Source: Nymphaea colorata (Eukaryota > Streptophyta > Magnoliopsida > Nymphaeales > Nymphaeaceae). Taken from it: DNA of 64,000 nt. Under the pieces are notes generated by a model. The model was not told the DNA's origin. It ran no database searches and saw nothing but the letters and a program-made list of their open reading frames with translations. This document shows, in pieces, positions 41,775 to 55,518 of the stretch (within the stretch, counting starts at the first letter, position 1; each line of letters starts with the position of its first letter). Made by a program: the position numbers and the translations under genes. The stretch covers positions 7,188,505 through 7,252,504 of the forward strand of contig NC_045140.1 of assembly GCF_008831285.2 (NCBI RefSeq). Direction: 5' to 3'.

Positions 41775-41942
41775 GTGGAGCCAGTGGCGGAGCCAGAAAT
41801 TTTTGGCTGAGGGGCGCTCTAAGCTTAAATGTCAAATTTGAAGGGGCACTCATACATAAAAAAAACTAAAAATTAATGAACTTTGTATATGTAAATTTAG
41901 TGGGCTAGTGTGGGCAATTGCCCACACCAGCTTGGCTCCATG
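41775..41942. mobile_element. Possible short TIR element
   Basis: GTGGAGCCAGTGGCGGAGCCAG at the left and CAGCTTGGCTCCA at the right (to about 41940) form an imperfect inverted repeat around about 140 bases, with GGGCAATTGCCC just inside the right end. The target duplication is unclear. Evidence is moderate only. Confidence 0.35.
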
Positions 41943-42178
41943 TTGGCATTGTCTGCCCACGATCGGGCATTAACAGGAGAAGACGGCACATTGGTAGCAG
42001 ATGAAGGGGGATTTTCAATGATGGGGTAAAAAAGACATTGGGGAAGAAGGGAGGAGGGCATGCAGGTGGGGGATCCCTAGGATCTGCATGTTGCAGATTA
42101 GTGTTTTCTTGCAAAGTCGAGGTGTCAACCTCCATCCCTCAAGTGATACGCATAAGAGAGACCGAGAATATGGATTTG

Positions 42179-42447
42179 ATTTGAATCAGATGTACCTTTT
42201 ATCTTATTCAATTTATTGAAAGTTTACATATTTGAATTTTAAATTGGACTTAAATACAATTGAAAAAAAAGTCCACCCCATATCCGAATCTGATTTTTAT
42301 ATTCATAGTTCGAATTTGATCTGCATCATATCACCTTTTGTTTTTACATCTCAATTCAAATCTGACTTTTAAATATGTAAATGAATCAAAACCACATTAT
42401 GATATTGTTAGAACCGATTTTCAAAATGTATGAACATTAGATATAAA
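42179..42447. repeat. Dispersed repeat, copy B (pair with 11963-12190)
   Basis: Aligns in the same orientation with 11963-12190, sharing ATTTGAAT, AGTTTACATATT, CATATCCGAATCT and TTTTACATC blocks. Sequence identity is moderate, so this is an old family. Confidence 0.5.
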
Positions 42448-43757
42448 ATAGTTATTTGTTGCCAAATCTCAATCCAATTAGATGTTTACTTGAAACTGAA
42501 TCCAAACTACAACCCAATATCACGTCATTTCTTCCATGTGAATTCCATCCAATTTCTCAATTGGATATAAATTTCCTTTTTCTATACCCGACTTTCTTAG
42601 AGCATTTTGATCAGATATCCAATCAGAATCAGATTTGCTCTTAATGTTTATGATAATTTATTTTCAATAAAAACAAAAGCAAAAAGTCATTTCTTTTCAT
42701 ATATATTTTACTGCTACATAAAAGCACAAAAAAAGTATAGACTTTCCAATCCAAAGCTGCCCACAAAGAGTATATTTTCTTTCCAGACAGCAAGAAAGTT
42801 GCTTTAACTTTGACGTCTCGACTAAACATTTTTCCACTGGATTTTCTCCTTGAAAAATTACACTACATTGAAGCAGTGTTATTAAAATCGGTTTCTGAAC
42901 TGGATCGGAGGGTCTGCTGATTCGGTGAACCCGATTCAAATTGTCCGATTCTCCGATTCTGATGAGACCGTTGTTAAAGCTTGCCCTAGGACTACGCGGA
43001 CCGATGCACAACCATGCATATCGGCTGACAGGCAACAATGCGTGTCGACGTATCGACTGATACGCGATATCAGTGATCAAACCGAAACGTCACCGATATG
43101 GATATTCACAACATTATTGGGTGTCTGATCTGCCGCTTCGTTTTTCGGCCATAATTTTGATAATACCGATTCGATCCGATGGGATTCCGATCCGTTACGT
43201 GGCTCAGCTGTGAAGAGATTATCGGGGCCATTTCGGATCTGGACACCGTTCAGAAGATTCAGAATCCAATGGTGGCGTGGGACCCACGAACCACCGACGT
43301 GGGTCAACCATGGAAAAGGCGAGGCCGTGAAGCGAAGCGCGTGAGGTCGATGGCTTTATTGTGATTTTCTTCAAAAACGTGCCGTACAGGACGAAAGAAA
43401 TGGATCGATGTGCCGACCATCGCCCTGGTTCCCGCTTAAGACGCAGTATCGCTGAAGCCTATTTGAAATTTCCGCCCATAGATCTGTACATATTTTCCTT
43501 TTTGCCATCGTGCGTGGGTTTTCTCCTCTGCTTCCCAAATGAGTTCTTCCATTTCGTCGATCGGAGTCTCCTAACTCCCACTAGATCTGATGGGGTTTCC
43601 GTAGACATTCTTCCTTTACCTGCCCGAGAACTCCGGTTATTGTGTTGCAAGAAGGCATTGGATTCGGGTTTATGTTTTTTCATTGGATTGAGTTCTCGTA
43701 AAATTCCGTTTTTCAAGCGGAGATTTTGGTTTTGAAGGCAGCGTAGAGGTTGCGACC

Positions 43758-46700
43758 ATGGGTGCGTCGAGGAACCCTAGAAGTAGGCGTTCCTTTTCCT
43801 TTGTTCTGCCCCTCCTTCTTCTGCTTCTGTCTGAGACCTCCATTTTCTCTTGCGTCTCTGCTCAGGTAGTTTCCCCCTTTCCTTCGTTTTTTTTTTTTTT
43901 TGCACTGATCCCTGACTTTTTATGTTTGATATTGCATCTTTTGTTTTTCTTTAATTTCTCTCGGTTTTCGTTTTGTAGGAATCAGGGGTCGATTCTGAGG
44001 ACAATCCGTCCAATGAGTCCGTCAAGGTGCTCGATCGCCGGTCAAAGGTAGGCAGAGATTTCGCTTTTCTTGCTTTTTCTTCTAGAATCTGTTTTACCTG
44101 GTTGGTTCTTTCATTTTATTTGAACACTTTTTGCAAATGTTTGGATCTGCTTCGATTAGGAGTCGTGATTTTGTTTCTCGCGAATAGAAACTGCTCGAAT
44201 CTTCAGATTTGTGTCATATCGACGTAGAATTTTGTTTATGCTAACGTCTTTCATTTTTCCGCTTGCACCATTCGTTTGTTTTTTCTTATTTGATTCAAAC
44301 ACCGGACATTTGTTCTCCTACATGTTTTAAGCATGCTGTACTTACACCGTTGGTCGTGATTTTCAAAGTCCTAGTGAGGTGGAGTTTCCGATCATTCTTT
44401 TAAGGAAATGTGTCCTTTTTCGGCTCATGAAAGAGGGACAATAAAGATGATGAGCCTACTTCTGGTAGTTAATTGTCCAAGGTAAGTTAAGTGTCTACTT
44501 GTCCTAGGCGTTCGCAAAGCCAGCCGTTGTCCCACTAACTTACCTGTAGCAACTCCTCCTCTGCCCGAACGTTAATGGATTTTTCGGGTTCTCACCAAGT
44601 GTGAATTCCTTTTCACTGCTTTTCGTCTGATAAGGTACTTTTATCTTCTTGATCTGATTTTATATTGTGCTGGCTTAAGAGAGATATCATGGCTACGACT
44701 TCTATATTTGCATATTTATTTTTCCGTATCTTTGACTTAGAAATGTTTCTAATACTTTTTTTGCACAGATCATCATGCGAACTTCACGAAACGTGGACAC
44801 AGATGTAGATGATGTGGATTCGAAGACCAAACTTACTGATATGACTGGATACTCAGAATTTGGCCTTGGATTATTGGATGCCTTTTTTGCTAGTTTGTCG
44901 ATGATCATTGTTAGCGAGGTTTGATCCAAAATTCCATGTTTAGGGTTCCTCATAATTATAGACATTCTTTTAGCTGATTTATGTTGCTTTATTCATTCTG
45001 CTGATAGATTGGAGATGAAACATTTATAATAGCGGCTCTTATGGCTATGCGTCATCCAAAATCAATTGTACTTTCGGGTGCCCTTACTGCTCTTTTTGTG
45101 ATGACAGTAAGTAATTTGGTGTATGTTATTTCTTTTTAAGCACAAGAATTTTGTTTTTCTTTTGCAGTGATGTTCTAAAAATGCCTTGGCTTCATGGTGT
45201 TATGTTGCTCATTTTTGAATCAATTCATTATGGCGTGTTGCTTCTTTCCTTTGTCTTTTCCCATTTCATTGGCATCTTCTCTTTTTGTCCTTGATATCTG
45301 AAGTACTCATGAAGTGTTTCACTTCCATTGTAGGTTCTGTCAACTGCACTTGGTAGAATTGTCCCCAACTTGATATCAAGGAAGCACACAAATAATGCAG
45401 CTACAGGTTCATTTTTACCTCTCCATGATGTATTATTATTTCTCACATATTCTTTCTTTAAGCTCTGCAGCTTGGTGTGGTGGGTAATGGTTCAAACTTC
45501 ATGACAACTACATCCAGGGGCAGCTTTAATACATTCATACAATTGCCTTAATTTAATACGAACACCTTAATTGATCACAAGTTTAGTTCTTAACTTCTTT
45601 TTAATAACGTTGTTGGCTACATTCGAGTTGATAAATTAATTTCATGTTCTTTATTCTCTTTCTCTCAATGTTAGCTAACTGTTTCATTGTCAAACTTCCT
45701 TTTCTACCCATCAACCCACCAAAATGGACCTTATTCTTTTGCAAGTTCGCTTGTTTTCTCATCATAAGTTTTTCTTGTTCAGCAATGTCAGCTTCTCCGT
45801 TTATCATGATCGAGCATTGCCCTTTTTTCTTTTTCATTGTCAGGATCTAAAGACAAAAATGTTGAGCTATGGCAGCACATTGGTTCTGAATTTCATGTTT
45901 GGTTCTAAAATAAAGGATGAAATTGTAAATCTCATGGTTACATTATTCCATTTTTGTGGTTTTGCTGGACATAAGATGGCCATGTTCTGTTTGAACCTCA
46001 GGCCAAGTGTAGCTCATCCAGGCATCCAGAACATCCTAATTGAGAACTAATTTTGTGACCTCATTGTCACAATTATAATGATTGAAGAATATATGAAAGA
46101 TCAAGCCTATCTAGCAAACATAGATCAAGCAGAAGCAAACCATGGCCGCCAACTTGGAAGAACACCAAGCAGGCAGATAACTTTACTATTTCTTGTGACC
46201 ACTTGAAGCAGTACTTTGATCCACGGCCTTCCATCGTTGACTTTCCTGGATTTCTTTGGATATTGTGTGATAACGTATCTGAAGGTAGGAGAAACTAGAA
46301 AGTACCATTAGGAGTTGAATCCACAGGTTTATACCAGGCTAACTAATGATCCAATGAATCAGGCAGAATATGATTCACAAGTGCAATGCAGAGAGCAGAG
46401 AAAATGATATGCACTACCAGATATTTCTCATGCATGTTGTGATGGATGAAGAAAGCAGCGAAAAGTTATGGTGGCTTATGGAAGCAGATTACCTGAGAGG
46501 AGTTTGTTGTGTCAGGTTCCTGACACCTCAGTTGCAATGCAGGCCAAGAACATGAAGGGAAAAAGTGAGTAGTAATGCTGGTAGTGCACACATCCTTAAT
46601 CTCTAAAAGCAGAGTCCTTTCATCCTACAAAATTTGTGGAGACTTCAATTGGTGATAAGCAAAATTGGTGATGAGCAAATTTGTCAAGCCTTCACGGGTT

Positions 46701-49700
46701 AAAAATAACAGGTATGCTTTTAGCATGTATGACTTTCAAAATTTGGAGTATGAACGACAATAACCAAAGGATGTTTCAATCATATTCGGTTGAAAGAACT
46801 CTGAAGTTAGGTATGGAAAAGGAAGGATCCTTATGTCCAGAGGTAGGTGAAAGATAACGAGTGAGCTATATAGTCTAACATGTCAAACAGTTAGTTGTAG
46901 ATGCTGAAGGATGATCAATTCTTTGACTTGGTTGTGCTTAGATCTAATAGTGACAATGGAATGCTTAGCAAATGACATGTATTGGCACATTTTGGTTTTC
47001 TATTTAGTATGTATTTTGAATTCATGAACTTCAACCTGATTATTCTTCACTAAAGAATGGAAATATCAATCTCACTGTGTAACACTTGAATATTTTCCTC
47101 CACTGTCAAATTGCGGATTTCCAATGCATTGGAAATCGACCCCATGGATCACTTTTCTTGTTGTCATCACATTTCAATATTGCAGTGATCTGTTTGAACC
47201 ATCATCCATCCACTACCTATACTTCTCACAGATCCAAAAATCAGTTGGAAGCATTTAAGAACTATAAAGGCAAAGGTAGACCACCTTGACAGACATCAGA
47301 ACTGCAACTTGCTGTGGAGCACCATATCATTCATTGCTTTAGTTGGCATAATCTTATTCTCCCTTCTTTTGCTATCACATGCTATTTTCTCCTTTTTTTT
47401 CTTGTCTCAATTACTAGCATTAACAAAGACAAATTAATGAAAGGCAATATTCAAATCAATGTAACATTTTATAGTCTAAGATGCTGATTACTTGGGCATG
47501 CCTTTGATCAATCTCTGTAAACATGAAGCAAGCATGTCTAAAATGCTTATGTTATCATTCTGCATACATGTATTTCCATTTCAACTAGGTGAGTTTGTGG
47601 CCTTGGTGGCTTGCCTTCTACAAGAATTGGTATCCTGGATAAGCCTATTCTAGCAAGCTTAAGAGAGCATTTATTCCCCTTTAATGGTCATTGCCTGATG
47701 TTGTACTCTTTCAATTGTGAAGCTGAAAATGTTCAGTTGCAATCCTTGGATATCCTTATTCAGGGAGCCATGTTAAAATATGTATCAAAGTGCACTAAAT
47801 TTCCCATTTCCTATTCTTATGTGCTTTATAGTGATTTTTGTGTGTAGTTTGTCCCCTTCAAATATTTTTTAACTAGTTTCCTGAATTCCGTTTAGTTCCT
47901 TGGCATGAACTGATGCCCTGAAGAATGCTAATTTTCTTGTACTTCTTTTGTAGTCCTTTATGCATTCTTTGGCTTGCGTCTGCTTTATATTGCTTGGAGA
48001 TCAAGCTCGAAGACATCACAGAAGAAAGAAATGGAAGAGGTGTGCTGTCTTTTCCATCTAAACTTTTTTCTGGAAACTATTGTCTCTGATAATAAAATTG
48101 GCATGTTGTATGTGAAGAACAAAAAAGAATCCTTTTTGTCCCTATTTTTGTAGAGAAAATGTTATGCTGGTGTTAAATAGGCTTTACTTATTGTTAGGCT
48201 GGTATTTTGCGAGTAAACACACAAAAATGGATATAATTTCTGCAGGACATCTGTGTAGGTGAAAGTAATAATGATAAGACAATGCAGCCATACATATGAT
48301 TTATGGATGACTACTTACTTGAATCTCACAGCCTCTAGAATTCACATACATTAAACGGATTATGAATAAATTTAAAGTGTGACCTACAAAATCCAATTAG
48401 ATGTGGTTCTTACTGCAATATCTTTTTTTTTCGTAAAATCATTTACAGGTAGAGATTGTAACAAAAAGATTTAAAATTCCAAATAATGTAATTGGAGATC
48501 TACCACAGACCTTTGGCATAAGAAGTATAGACATTTATTTTTCTCTTACACATGAATTTCTCAGATTACCACTGGTTTTTATTGATGAAACAATATGCAG
48601 GTGGAGGAAAAACTTGAAGGTGGGCAAGGAAAAACAGCTTTTCGCCGCTTCTTTTCTAGATTTTGCACACCAATTTTTTTGGAGGTATTTAAGACCCTTT
48701 TCTGACAGTGTAATGATTATGTTGTTGGGATTGATCGTGCTATGCATAAATCTGCTCATGTTTATAGGTTACCTTTTTTTTTTTATTTCTGAGACTTTCT
48801 GTTTCTTTTCTCATTTATTTGATGGTATGTATATGCATGCAGTCATTTATACTGACTTTCTTAGCTGAATGGGGAGACCGTAGCCAGATAGCAACAATTG
48901 CGGTAAGATGGTCATCTATCATTTTCTTGTCATCTAACTTTTTTTTGTCTGATTTACCCGTTAAGATTAATGCTGTGTAGTATCCCGTTCCATTTGGTGA
49001 TGCCATCTCTGGGTGGTCCTTTTGCACCCTCCTATCAAGTCCTGCATATGTTTTTCTTGTGTCTGCAGTTTATATTTTATAGCTTCATGCATTTTACTAC
49101 TTCTTTAGATCCTGTTCCTTCAACCATGACTTAATTTCCACCTGCCTGATCAATTTGATACCCATAACTTCTTTAGTAGTTCTGGTTTTGATTTGTGATG
49201 CATCTAGTGTGCCAAGTATGAAGGGGCTACCCGGCAAAGGAAAAACAAAGTTAAAAGTTTGCCCCATGACGGCAAGCATGGCAACATAATCTAGCAAGTT
49301 CATGCTAATACCCGTAATGTTTCTGTGACATTCTTCCTGTTGTAGGAATTACACTGATGAACACAAGGCACGTTAATGCATTTGTTAATGCATTTTCCCA
49401 AGTATTTGATTTGAATTTTTTTCTTCTTGCTTGCTTAACCACATATTTGTGGCATAAGGCCATTACATCATTTCCTTATTTTAAATTTCCTTTTCTCTTT
49501 CTTTTTTTTTTTTTTTGACAATCAGCTGGCAACCCACAAAAATGCACTTGGAGTTGCTGTGGGAGCAACCTTGGGTCACACAATCTGCACATCGCTTGCG
49601 GTTGTTGGAGGAAGTATTTTGGCCTCTAAGATCTCTCAGGGTACTGTTGCAACCATTGGAGGACTGCTGTTCCTTGGCTTCTCCTTGTCTTCATACTTCT

Positions 49701-49714
49701 ACCCCCCGTTGTGA
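43758..49714 (+). CDS. GDT1-like (UPF0016) membrane Mn/Ca transporter, PML3-like
   Basis: Nine exons give 305 codons: 43758-43865, 43979-44047, 44769-44918, 45008-45106, 45334-45406, 47954-48039, 48601-48684, 48843-48902 and 49526-49714; all introns are GT-AG and phases agree. The start ATG has good context (ACCATGG). Residues 1-36 look like a signal peptide ending CVSAQ. The family's two signature motifs are present: EIGDET at 109-114 and EWGDRS at 232-237, each beginning a membrane block; a charged loop (KTSQKKEMEE, about 186-195) separates the halves. Six or so membrane segments are expected. Plant homologues with this signal peptide and ending YFYPPL act as Golgi cation (Mn2+/Ca2+)/proton exchangers. 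The first motif has E in place of the usual K/R. Intron 5 is 2.5 kb; no feature was recognised in it. Confidence 0.93.
45407..47953 (+). other. Long intron 5 of the GDT1-like gene
   Basis: This 2.55 kb intron is far longer than its neighbours. Frames of 60-108 codons inside it resemble no known protein, and no transposon termini were recognised. It may contain old insertions. Confidence 0.6.
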
Positions 49715-50180
49715 TTATAATTCTTTAGATTCTTGTAAGCATCATCTATGTAACCAGCTCCCCATTACTTGGTTCTTCAGAATATAGGAACATGCACATG
49801 GTTTTTAGAAAACGATGGTGTTCCACACCAGACCATGAGAAGAATCTGATGTATCACACATCTATCTGTTACTGATCCACTGGCTGGGCATTATGTTTTC
49901 TGTTCTAATCTATAGGTGGCCGGATGTCGCAAGGCCATTTTGCATGAGTTGTAGAACTACATCAATTGCCATCATGATTTTTTGTAAACTTGCTCCAGAC
50001 AAGGAGTTATGCTTGTGCTCTATAATATGTTACTAAAAAATTGTTCAATCATTTTTTAATCAATATGTTTTGTTCCTTTCTTTTACGATTAGGAATTTAT
50101 CAAATTCAGCAAATGAGTGGCCATCATATCACCAGAACATTGAATAGGTGACACCATATTGCTGCATATTAGCCCATTTT

Positions 50181-50219
<39 letters not shown>

Positions 50220-52770
50220 GGACAAGGCTTGCCGATCTGAGACTTGATTCCTTAAAATTTAATAATCTAGTAGTTTATTTTGCTGTTTGAGAATTTAAAT
50301 GTACTGATTTATTCTAACCATAACCTCGGCAACATAGACGACGTTTCTTTAAGGTTCAATTGTTTCTCTCAAGCCAAATCATTGTTTGCCTTTTCCAAAC
50401 GACTGCCACCGCACCACATAAAATCTTTCTCAGGGCCAGGATAACTTGAATGATGGCGACAGTTCAACCATAAGAACGTGTTTCTATCCTTTTCCCCGTC
50501 CTCACTACTTGGTAACTCACTCTTCTCTTCCCCTTCCTCAAAACTCTGTAACTCACTGCTGCATATAATCTTGGTGTTTTGTAAAGGAGAACATGTGGAC
50601 TGCCCAAGATGTTTTACTTTGTTGAATTCCTCACGGTTTCTTTGAATTCTCCTTAATAGTGAAGGGCTGAGTAATCCTTTGCGTGATCTTCACTGCTAAG
50701 GTCGGTTTTTTGGTGACTTTCCCCTTGTACAGTTCACTAGTCTTAATAAAGGTAGGGGGCCTGTTCCCCAGCAACCTTTTTCTTCATTGCTCCAAATTAA
50801 GGAGCAGAGCTGATGGAACCGACGACCCGCACGGTCCAAATTCTATTTAACGATCTGAACCTTACAAATTTGTGGACATATCTAATAAATTCATCCTTGA
50901 TCTCTGGTCCTGAATTGACCTTGGAGAACTTTGTCCACATAAAATGATAAAACGGCATGCTTTTTTTTAACGGAACGGCAAACATCACCTACAAAAGCTT
51001 GAAACATCAGTATTATGGGTGATGTATCAGAAGCCAATAAAGCCCGTAAAATTTGTAGTAGTTCCAAAATATTTCCCACTGCTAGGCGACCAGTGTTATT
51101 AATGTTGGTGCCTACCTGCCCGTATAAGCCTACAGTACAGATCGTACCGACAAGTTGCGCATTTTTAGGGCCAAGCCAATATGATCCCCTTTAAAAACCA
51201 GCTGACATATGGTCGAGAACAAATTCATTTAAATTTAATTTGAAATTTAACTTTGTTTTTAAAACCGATAACAACAGATACAGGTCAATGTTGATACACA
51301 TTGATTTCTTTGGTTTCCAATACGAGACGATTAAACTGACATTAACAACATTGATCGAAAGAGGCCAAAGTTCGATACGGGGTGCCCATATTTTCTCACA
51401 AAGATCATAACAAAGGAAAAACTTTTCCCAGTGGAAACATGTTATAAAAATTCGGTAGCTTCTCTCATCGCCAGAATAGAACGAGAACTGAGACAAGAGC
51501 AAGAGATGATACAATAGATGTTGGACAATTGACAGAGAAAAAGGACGATCTTTCCACCTTCCTAGGGGTTTAAGGTTTAAACTCATAACCTTCAATTTGA
51601 AGGAGCAAGAGTTTAATTCCTGAAGTATGCAGCTTCTACTGTGATTATCTAGTGGAGTTCTGCCAAATGAAAATGAAAGAAAAAGGACCAACCTCTTCTC
51701 TAATGATCTCCACCATTTCTTTGTCCGTTCTTTTGGGGTTTGTGTTGTTGAGTGCGAGGGGTCCGGCCACAACGTAGAAGCCCAATTTAATATCAGTTCT
51801 TATGATCTCCTAATTTGACATTCCAAATGATCTTCAATCTCCCGCGTTTAATGTTCATGGTAAAGGGTCGCCATTACGTGCATTAATTAAGCATTTTTGT
51901 GGGTTTTCCTCCATTTGAGAATGTTGGATGAGGAGAGGATGCAAGATGACTGGAGAATGTTTTGTCACTAGTCAGATGCTCAGAACAGTTTAAGCAGAAC
52001 TCTTCAATGGAAAGATACTGATCGTCTTTATCCTTCAAGACCATTTGACGCGACTCTTCACCGCAGAATAGACGAGGCATCCACTCTTCCTCACCTGTCC
52101 CACACATCAAACATCCTTTTAAACCAATACGCATGCATTCCACACTTTACTGCAAAGCCAGAAGGCGAACTTTAGTAGAGGAAACAGGTTTCGTGACAGC
52201 TGTATTGCTAAGTTTGCTTTGTATAGAGTTGCTGAAACAGAGAAGAGGGTCTCAGGTAACATCAGTTGAAGCGTCACCTTTAGAAACTTTTTAGATGTTC
52301 ATATACGAAGGCTATACTGAACTTGAAGCCGAGTCGAAGTCCATAATGTCTTCCAGGGTCCAAGCCTTTGCATATCTTTCAATTCACTCCGGGTAGAGTC
52401 AAAACCAAGAAAAAATAAAAGGTTTGGCAGCACTTTCATGGCTTCGTACAAAAGTATGAAGATGGACCAGAAGCCCCAGTTAATCAAGTAGTGAACAAAA
52501 AACTAATAGATGAATAAACAAGTAAACAAAGGAACCGGTTTGTGGAAAGTGGGACAACTCTATGAATATAATTAGGCTGGAAAATTAGGTTAAGAGGTAC
52601 AGTTTAACCCACTGAGGAGACCAACCAACTCCATGAAATGCCCTCTGCAAGAGAGTTTGGTGGATCTCTTGCTTTCTAACCTTTAAAATCATCCTCTCTT
52701 GCAGTCGAAGCAAGATTCTTCTGTATAAACAATCAGTGCTGCTGATTGGAGCTGCATTCGAGTAAGAATC
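49715..52770. other. 3' region and spacer between the GDT1-like and CRIB genes
   Basis: It contains a (CT)n microsatellite at 50184-50217. A minus-strand open frame of 193 codons at 51191-51772 has no recognisable domain. The last few hundred bases are presumably the promoter and 5' UTR of the CRIB gene. Confidence 0.5.
50184..50217. repeat. (CT)n microsatellite
   Basis: About 16 uninterrupted CT units in the 3' flank of the GDT1-like gene. Confidence 0.9.
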
Positions 52771-53540
52771 ATGAGAGATAGAATGGAGAGATTGGCAGTG
52801 ATGCCTTTTCCATTTGGCTGCGCCTCTCACTCCAGTATTTCAGTCAAGCTCCAGAACCCAAAAATGGCAAAATCAGAACTCTGCAACAATCTGAGAGGTA
52901 GCCCTTGTCAGTAGATTTCTTTGTTCCGTTCTTGAATTTTGTCCTCCTGGCTGCTAATGGTTGGTTGTACTTTCCTTTTCCTGACAGGAGAAGAAAATAT
53001 AAGGATCGAGCAAATGAAGAACTCAATTAGCCTTCTGCCACTTCCAAAGGCCACACTTTCTGCTGGACTACAGCGATTGATTAGGAGTCTCAAGAGCTTA
53101 TCTCAACTCTTTGGTATGATCATACTGTCTGATGTTGGCTTTCAACATTTTTGCATTTCTAACTAGTGATTGCAGCAAGTAAGAAATATATCACTTGCCA
53201 ACCCTGCCATTTTTCGGCGAAAGGCGCAAACAAATCACAACTTTATTGCTCTGTAACTGTGATCTGCATTCAAACCAATTCAGGTTTTTTGCTTGTCCTA
53301 ATAAGGTGACTGTTCTTTATTGCAGTGGACAAGGAAGAGTTTGTAGAGATGGAGATAGGACTTCCAACAGATGTCAAGCACGTAGCTCACATAGGTCTGG
53401 ATGGTTCCACAACACCCATGAAAAGCTGGGAAGTGCTTCAAGGACCAGAACTACTCCCCCTGCCTTCTATCTCCCTGCAAGACTTTGAGCTTGCCATGGC
53501 TGCTCAAGGGTTTGCAGGTCGCCAGATGGACATTAATTAA
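52771..53540 (+). CDS. CRIB-domain protein, RIC4-like ROP GTPase effector
   Basis: Three exons, 52771-52897, 52988-53113 and 53326-53540, join with matching phases into 155 codons, close to the length of Arabidopsis RIC4. The N-terminus MRDRMERLAVMPFPFGC matches the RIC2/RIC4 start and sets the start codon. A basic amphipathic stretch LQRLIRSLKSLSQLF at about residues 70-84 precedes the CRIB motif IGLPTDVKHVAHIGLDG at 95-111. CRIB motifs of plant RIC proteins bind active ROP/RAC GTPases at the plasma membrane and pass the signal to actin, calcium or microtubules, for example in polar growth. The C-terminal part (WEVLQGPELLPLPS) is family-like but variable. Both introns are short and GT-AG. 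Assignment to the RIC2/RIC4 branch is firm; the exact orthologue is not. Confidence 0.9.
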
Positions 53541-55518
53541 CAAAAGAGAGAGAGCGGGAGGAAGGAAGGAAGGGAGGGAGGGAGATGTTTGCACGTGTAT
53601 AGAATGTGAGAGCCGCTATCAAATGGGACCTTTTCATTAGCTTATGAGCAACTTTCTTGTTGGCTTTTTCTTTACTCATAAGATTATCTGTCTTGCTAAC
53701 CAACTTCTGATAATTCCCTTTACTTTTATGTCATTTTCTTTTGCTTTTTTCTTTTCTTGAATCTCTTCTTTGCCGTCCATCTGGGAAATGGAAGGTCTAG
53801 ATAATTAATTAGACGGTAACGTTAACAGCGGCCCCCCACGAAAGCCTTTGAAACCCACTTCGCTTTCGACCTGACCCACTTGCTGGGTTCGGTAATGCTA
53901 CCAGTTTGATATAAAAAGGAAGCAGGAGAAAACAAAAGCTCCACTTTCTACGTCATCTATTCATTATATTACATGAATAAAACTCCATGAATTTATAGCG
54001 GTAAATCATTTAAATAACGTTAGAATTAGTGACGTGAAACTCGAACGACCAGTGGTTATGAACGACGAAATCATCTTATGGGAGCCTGTTCAACTATATT
54101 GAATTAAAAGGCCGGCAAAAGCTTTCGTTAGTTTCAAATTGCTAAGAGCCACTTGTCAGTTGATGGGATGTCACGAGCTCTAACTCATTGATAGCATCTC
54201 TTGCTCTAAAATGGAAGTTCTAACCAGCTTAAAGATCGGGGGGATGGCAAAGGTTTTACCAAAGTGAGGACGCGTTTGAGACGTCGTGTCAACGGCTGGT
54301 TATAAATCAAGAGAAAATCAGGGCATATGAACTAGTAGCCCCACATTTTCCATCACTTGTGTTCGTTGAAAGACACAAGTCAGACAAATTGTCCTCAAAA
54401 TTATATGCGACGAACACTCTATCGACACGAACAAGCACATTGTTTTTCTGTGGAAAAGTAAACAAAATCATAAAATTGGTGGTATTGCTTTGATTAGGTG
54501 CGACACTTCCCTTGAGCTGCTGAGCATGCTGATGGGTAGGCAGTTGCAAAGTCACACCTTCATCGGATGTAACTACAAACTCAATCTATTTTAGCAGTAG
54601 CATCTCGAACTCCTCATTCTTTTGATGTCATTTGAATAGTTAAGTATTCCCAGTTCTCATTTTTATAGCACCAAAATCATTGGCTGTCGTGTCGCATCAA
54701 ACCTGCTGGAGGATCCCTCTGAAATTTTATTAAGACAACACCCATAAAACATATATACAAGATCAAGCCAAAAAATAATTACCACACGACAGAAGAGCCA
54801 CCCAACATGGACTTAAGACAACAATAGCATGCATATAATATGTAAATTTGGGTTCTCATCAATGATGCAGGAAAGAAAGGCATACTGCCCCAAAATATGA
54901 GGGAAGCTCTAGCCCTCCCCTCTGCCTTCCAAACTGTTGCGCAACCAGTGTGTCCACTTTCTATTGTTTGAACCTGTTTTGATCAGTGAACAGCTATTGT
55001 CTACCAGCTTTTCAATCACCAAGGAAAGAATCTCAGTCTCAAGAAAGGGGGAAATCGGTAGCCTAAAAAACAGTTTTCCTCACTCATTGGATTACCTATC
55101 TGATCCACTTTCACAGCAACCTAGCAAGCCCCACGAATGAGCTTTGAGGCTATTTCAATGCAAACCTAGTTTTCTTCGATTTTTCTACCAATTACCCAGA
55201 ACAATACCAGACACCAGCCAGCACTTCATGTCCTTGAGATCGCCTTGTCTATTACGTAGGAGAGCCTCAAAGTTGTTAATACATTCCTTCCAAATTTGCC
55301 TAGACATAGTCTCCACAAATCCGGGGAAGCCACTATGAATTCGTTTGTTCCACCATTAGCAGCACATGACCGAGCCTCGCTTGAAACTGAAGCAGTACCA
55401 CCGCTTCAATTTGTTGACTGTGGAGCTACATGTGCCCATAGTCTTGCTGCATCTTCCAGAGACCAGCTTCCAAACTTTACAGGCCAATCTGCAATCCCTA
55501 AACAAATAGTGATTAGAT
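53541..55518. other. 3' flank of the CRIB gene and spacer, no gene recognised
   Basis: The 3' UTR begins with GA-rich sequence (53542-53585). Beyond it, only frames of up to about 97 codons without resemblance to known proteins. Confidence 0.5.

Larger units (their letters stand above)
39113..43757. other. Intergenic spacer and 5' region of the GDT1-like gene
   Basis: No gene is recognised before 43758. It contains a 51-bp-period tandem repeat, a short transposon-like element and the second copy of a dispersed repeat, each listed separately. The last 350 bases or so presumably include the GDT1-like promoter and 5' UTR. Confidence 0.5.

Noticed and set aside
51191-51772. 193-codon minus-strand ORF
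   Set aside because: No recognisable domain, no start context or splice partner; composition looks like chance translation of AT-rich DNA.
51883-52143. Cys-containing 86-codon minus-strand ORF
   Set aside because: Cysteine spacing does not fit a known zinc-binding motif and no neighbouring exon supports it.
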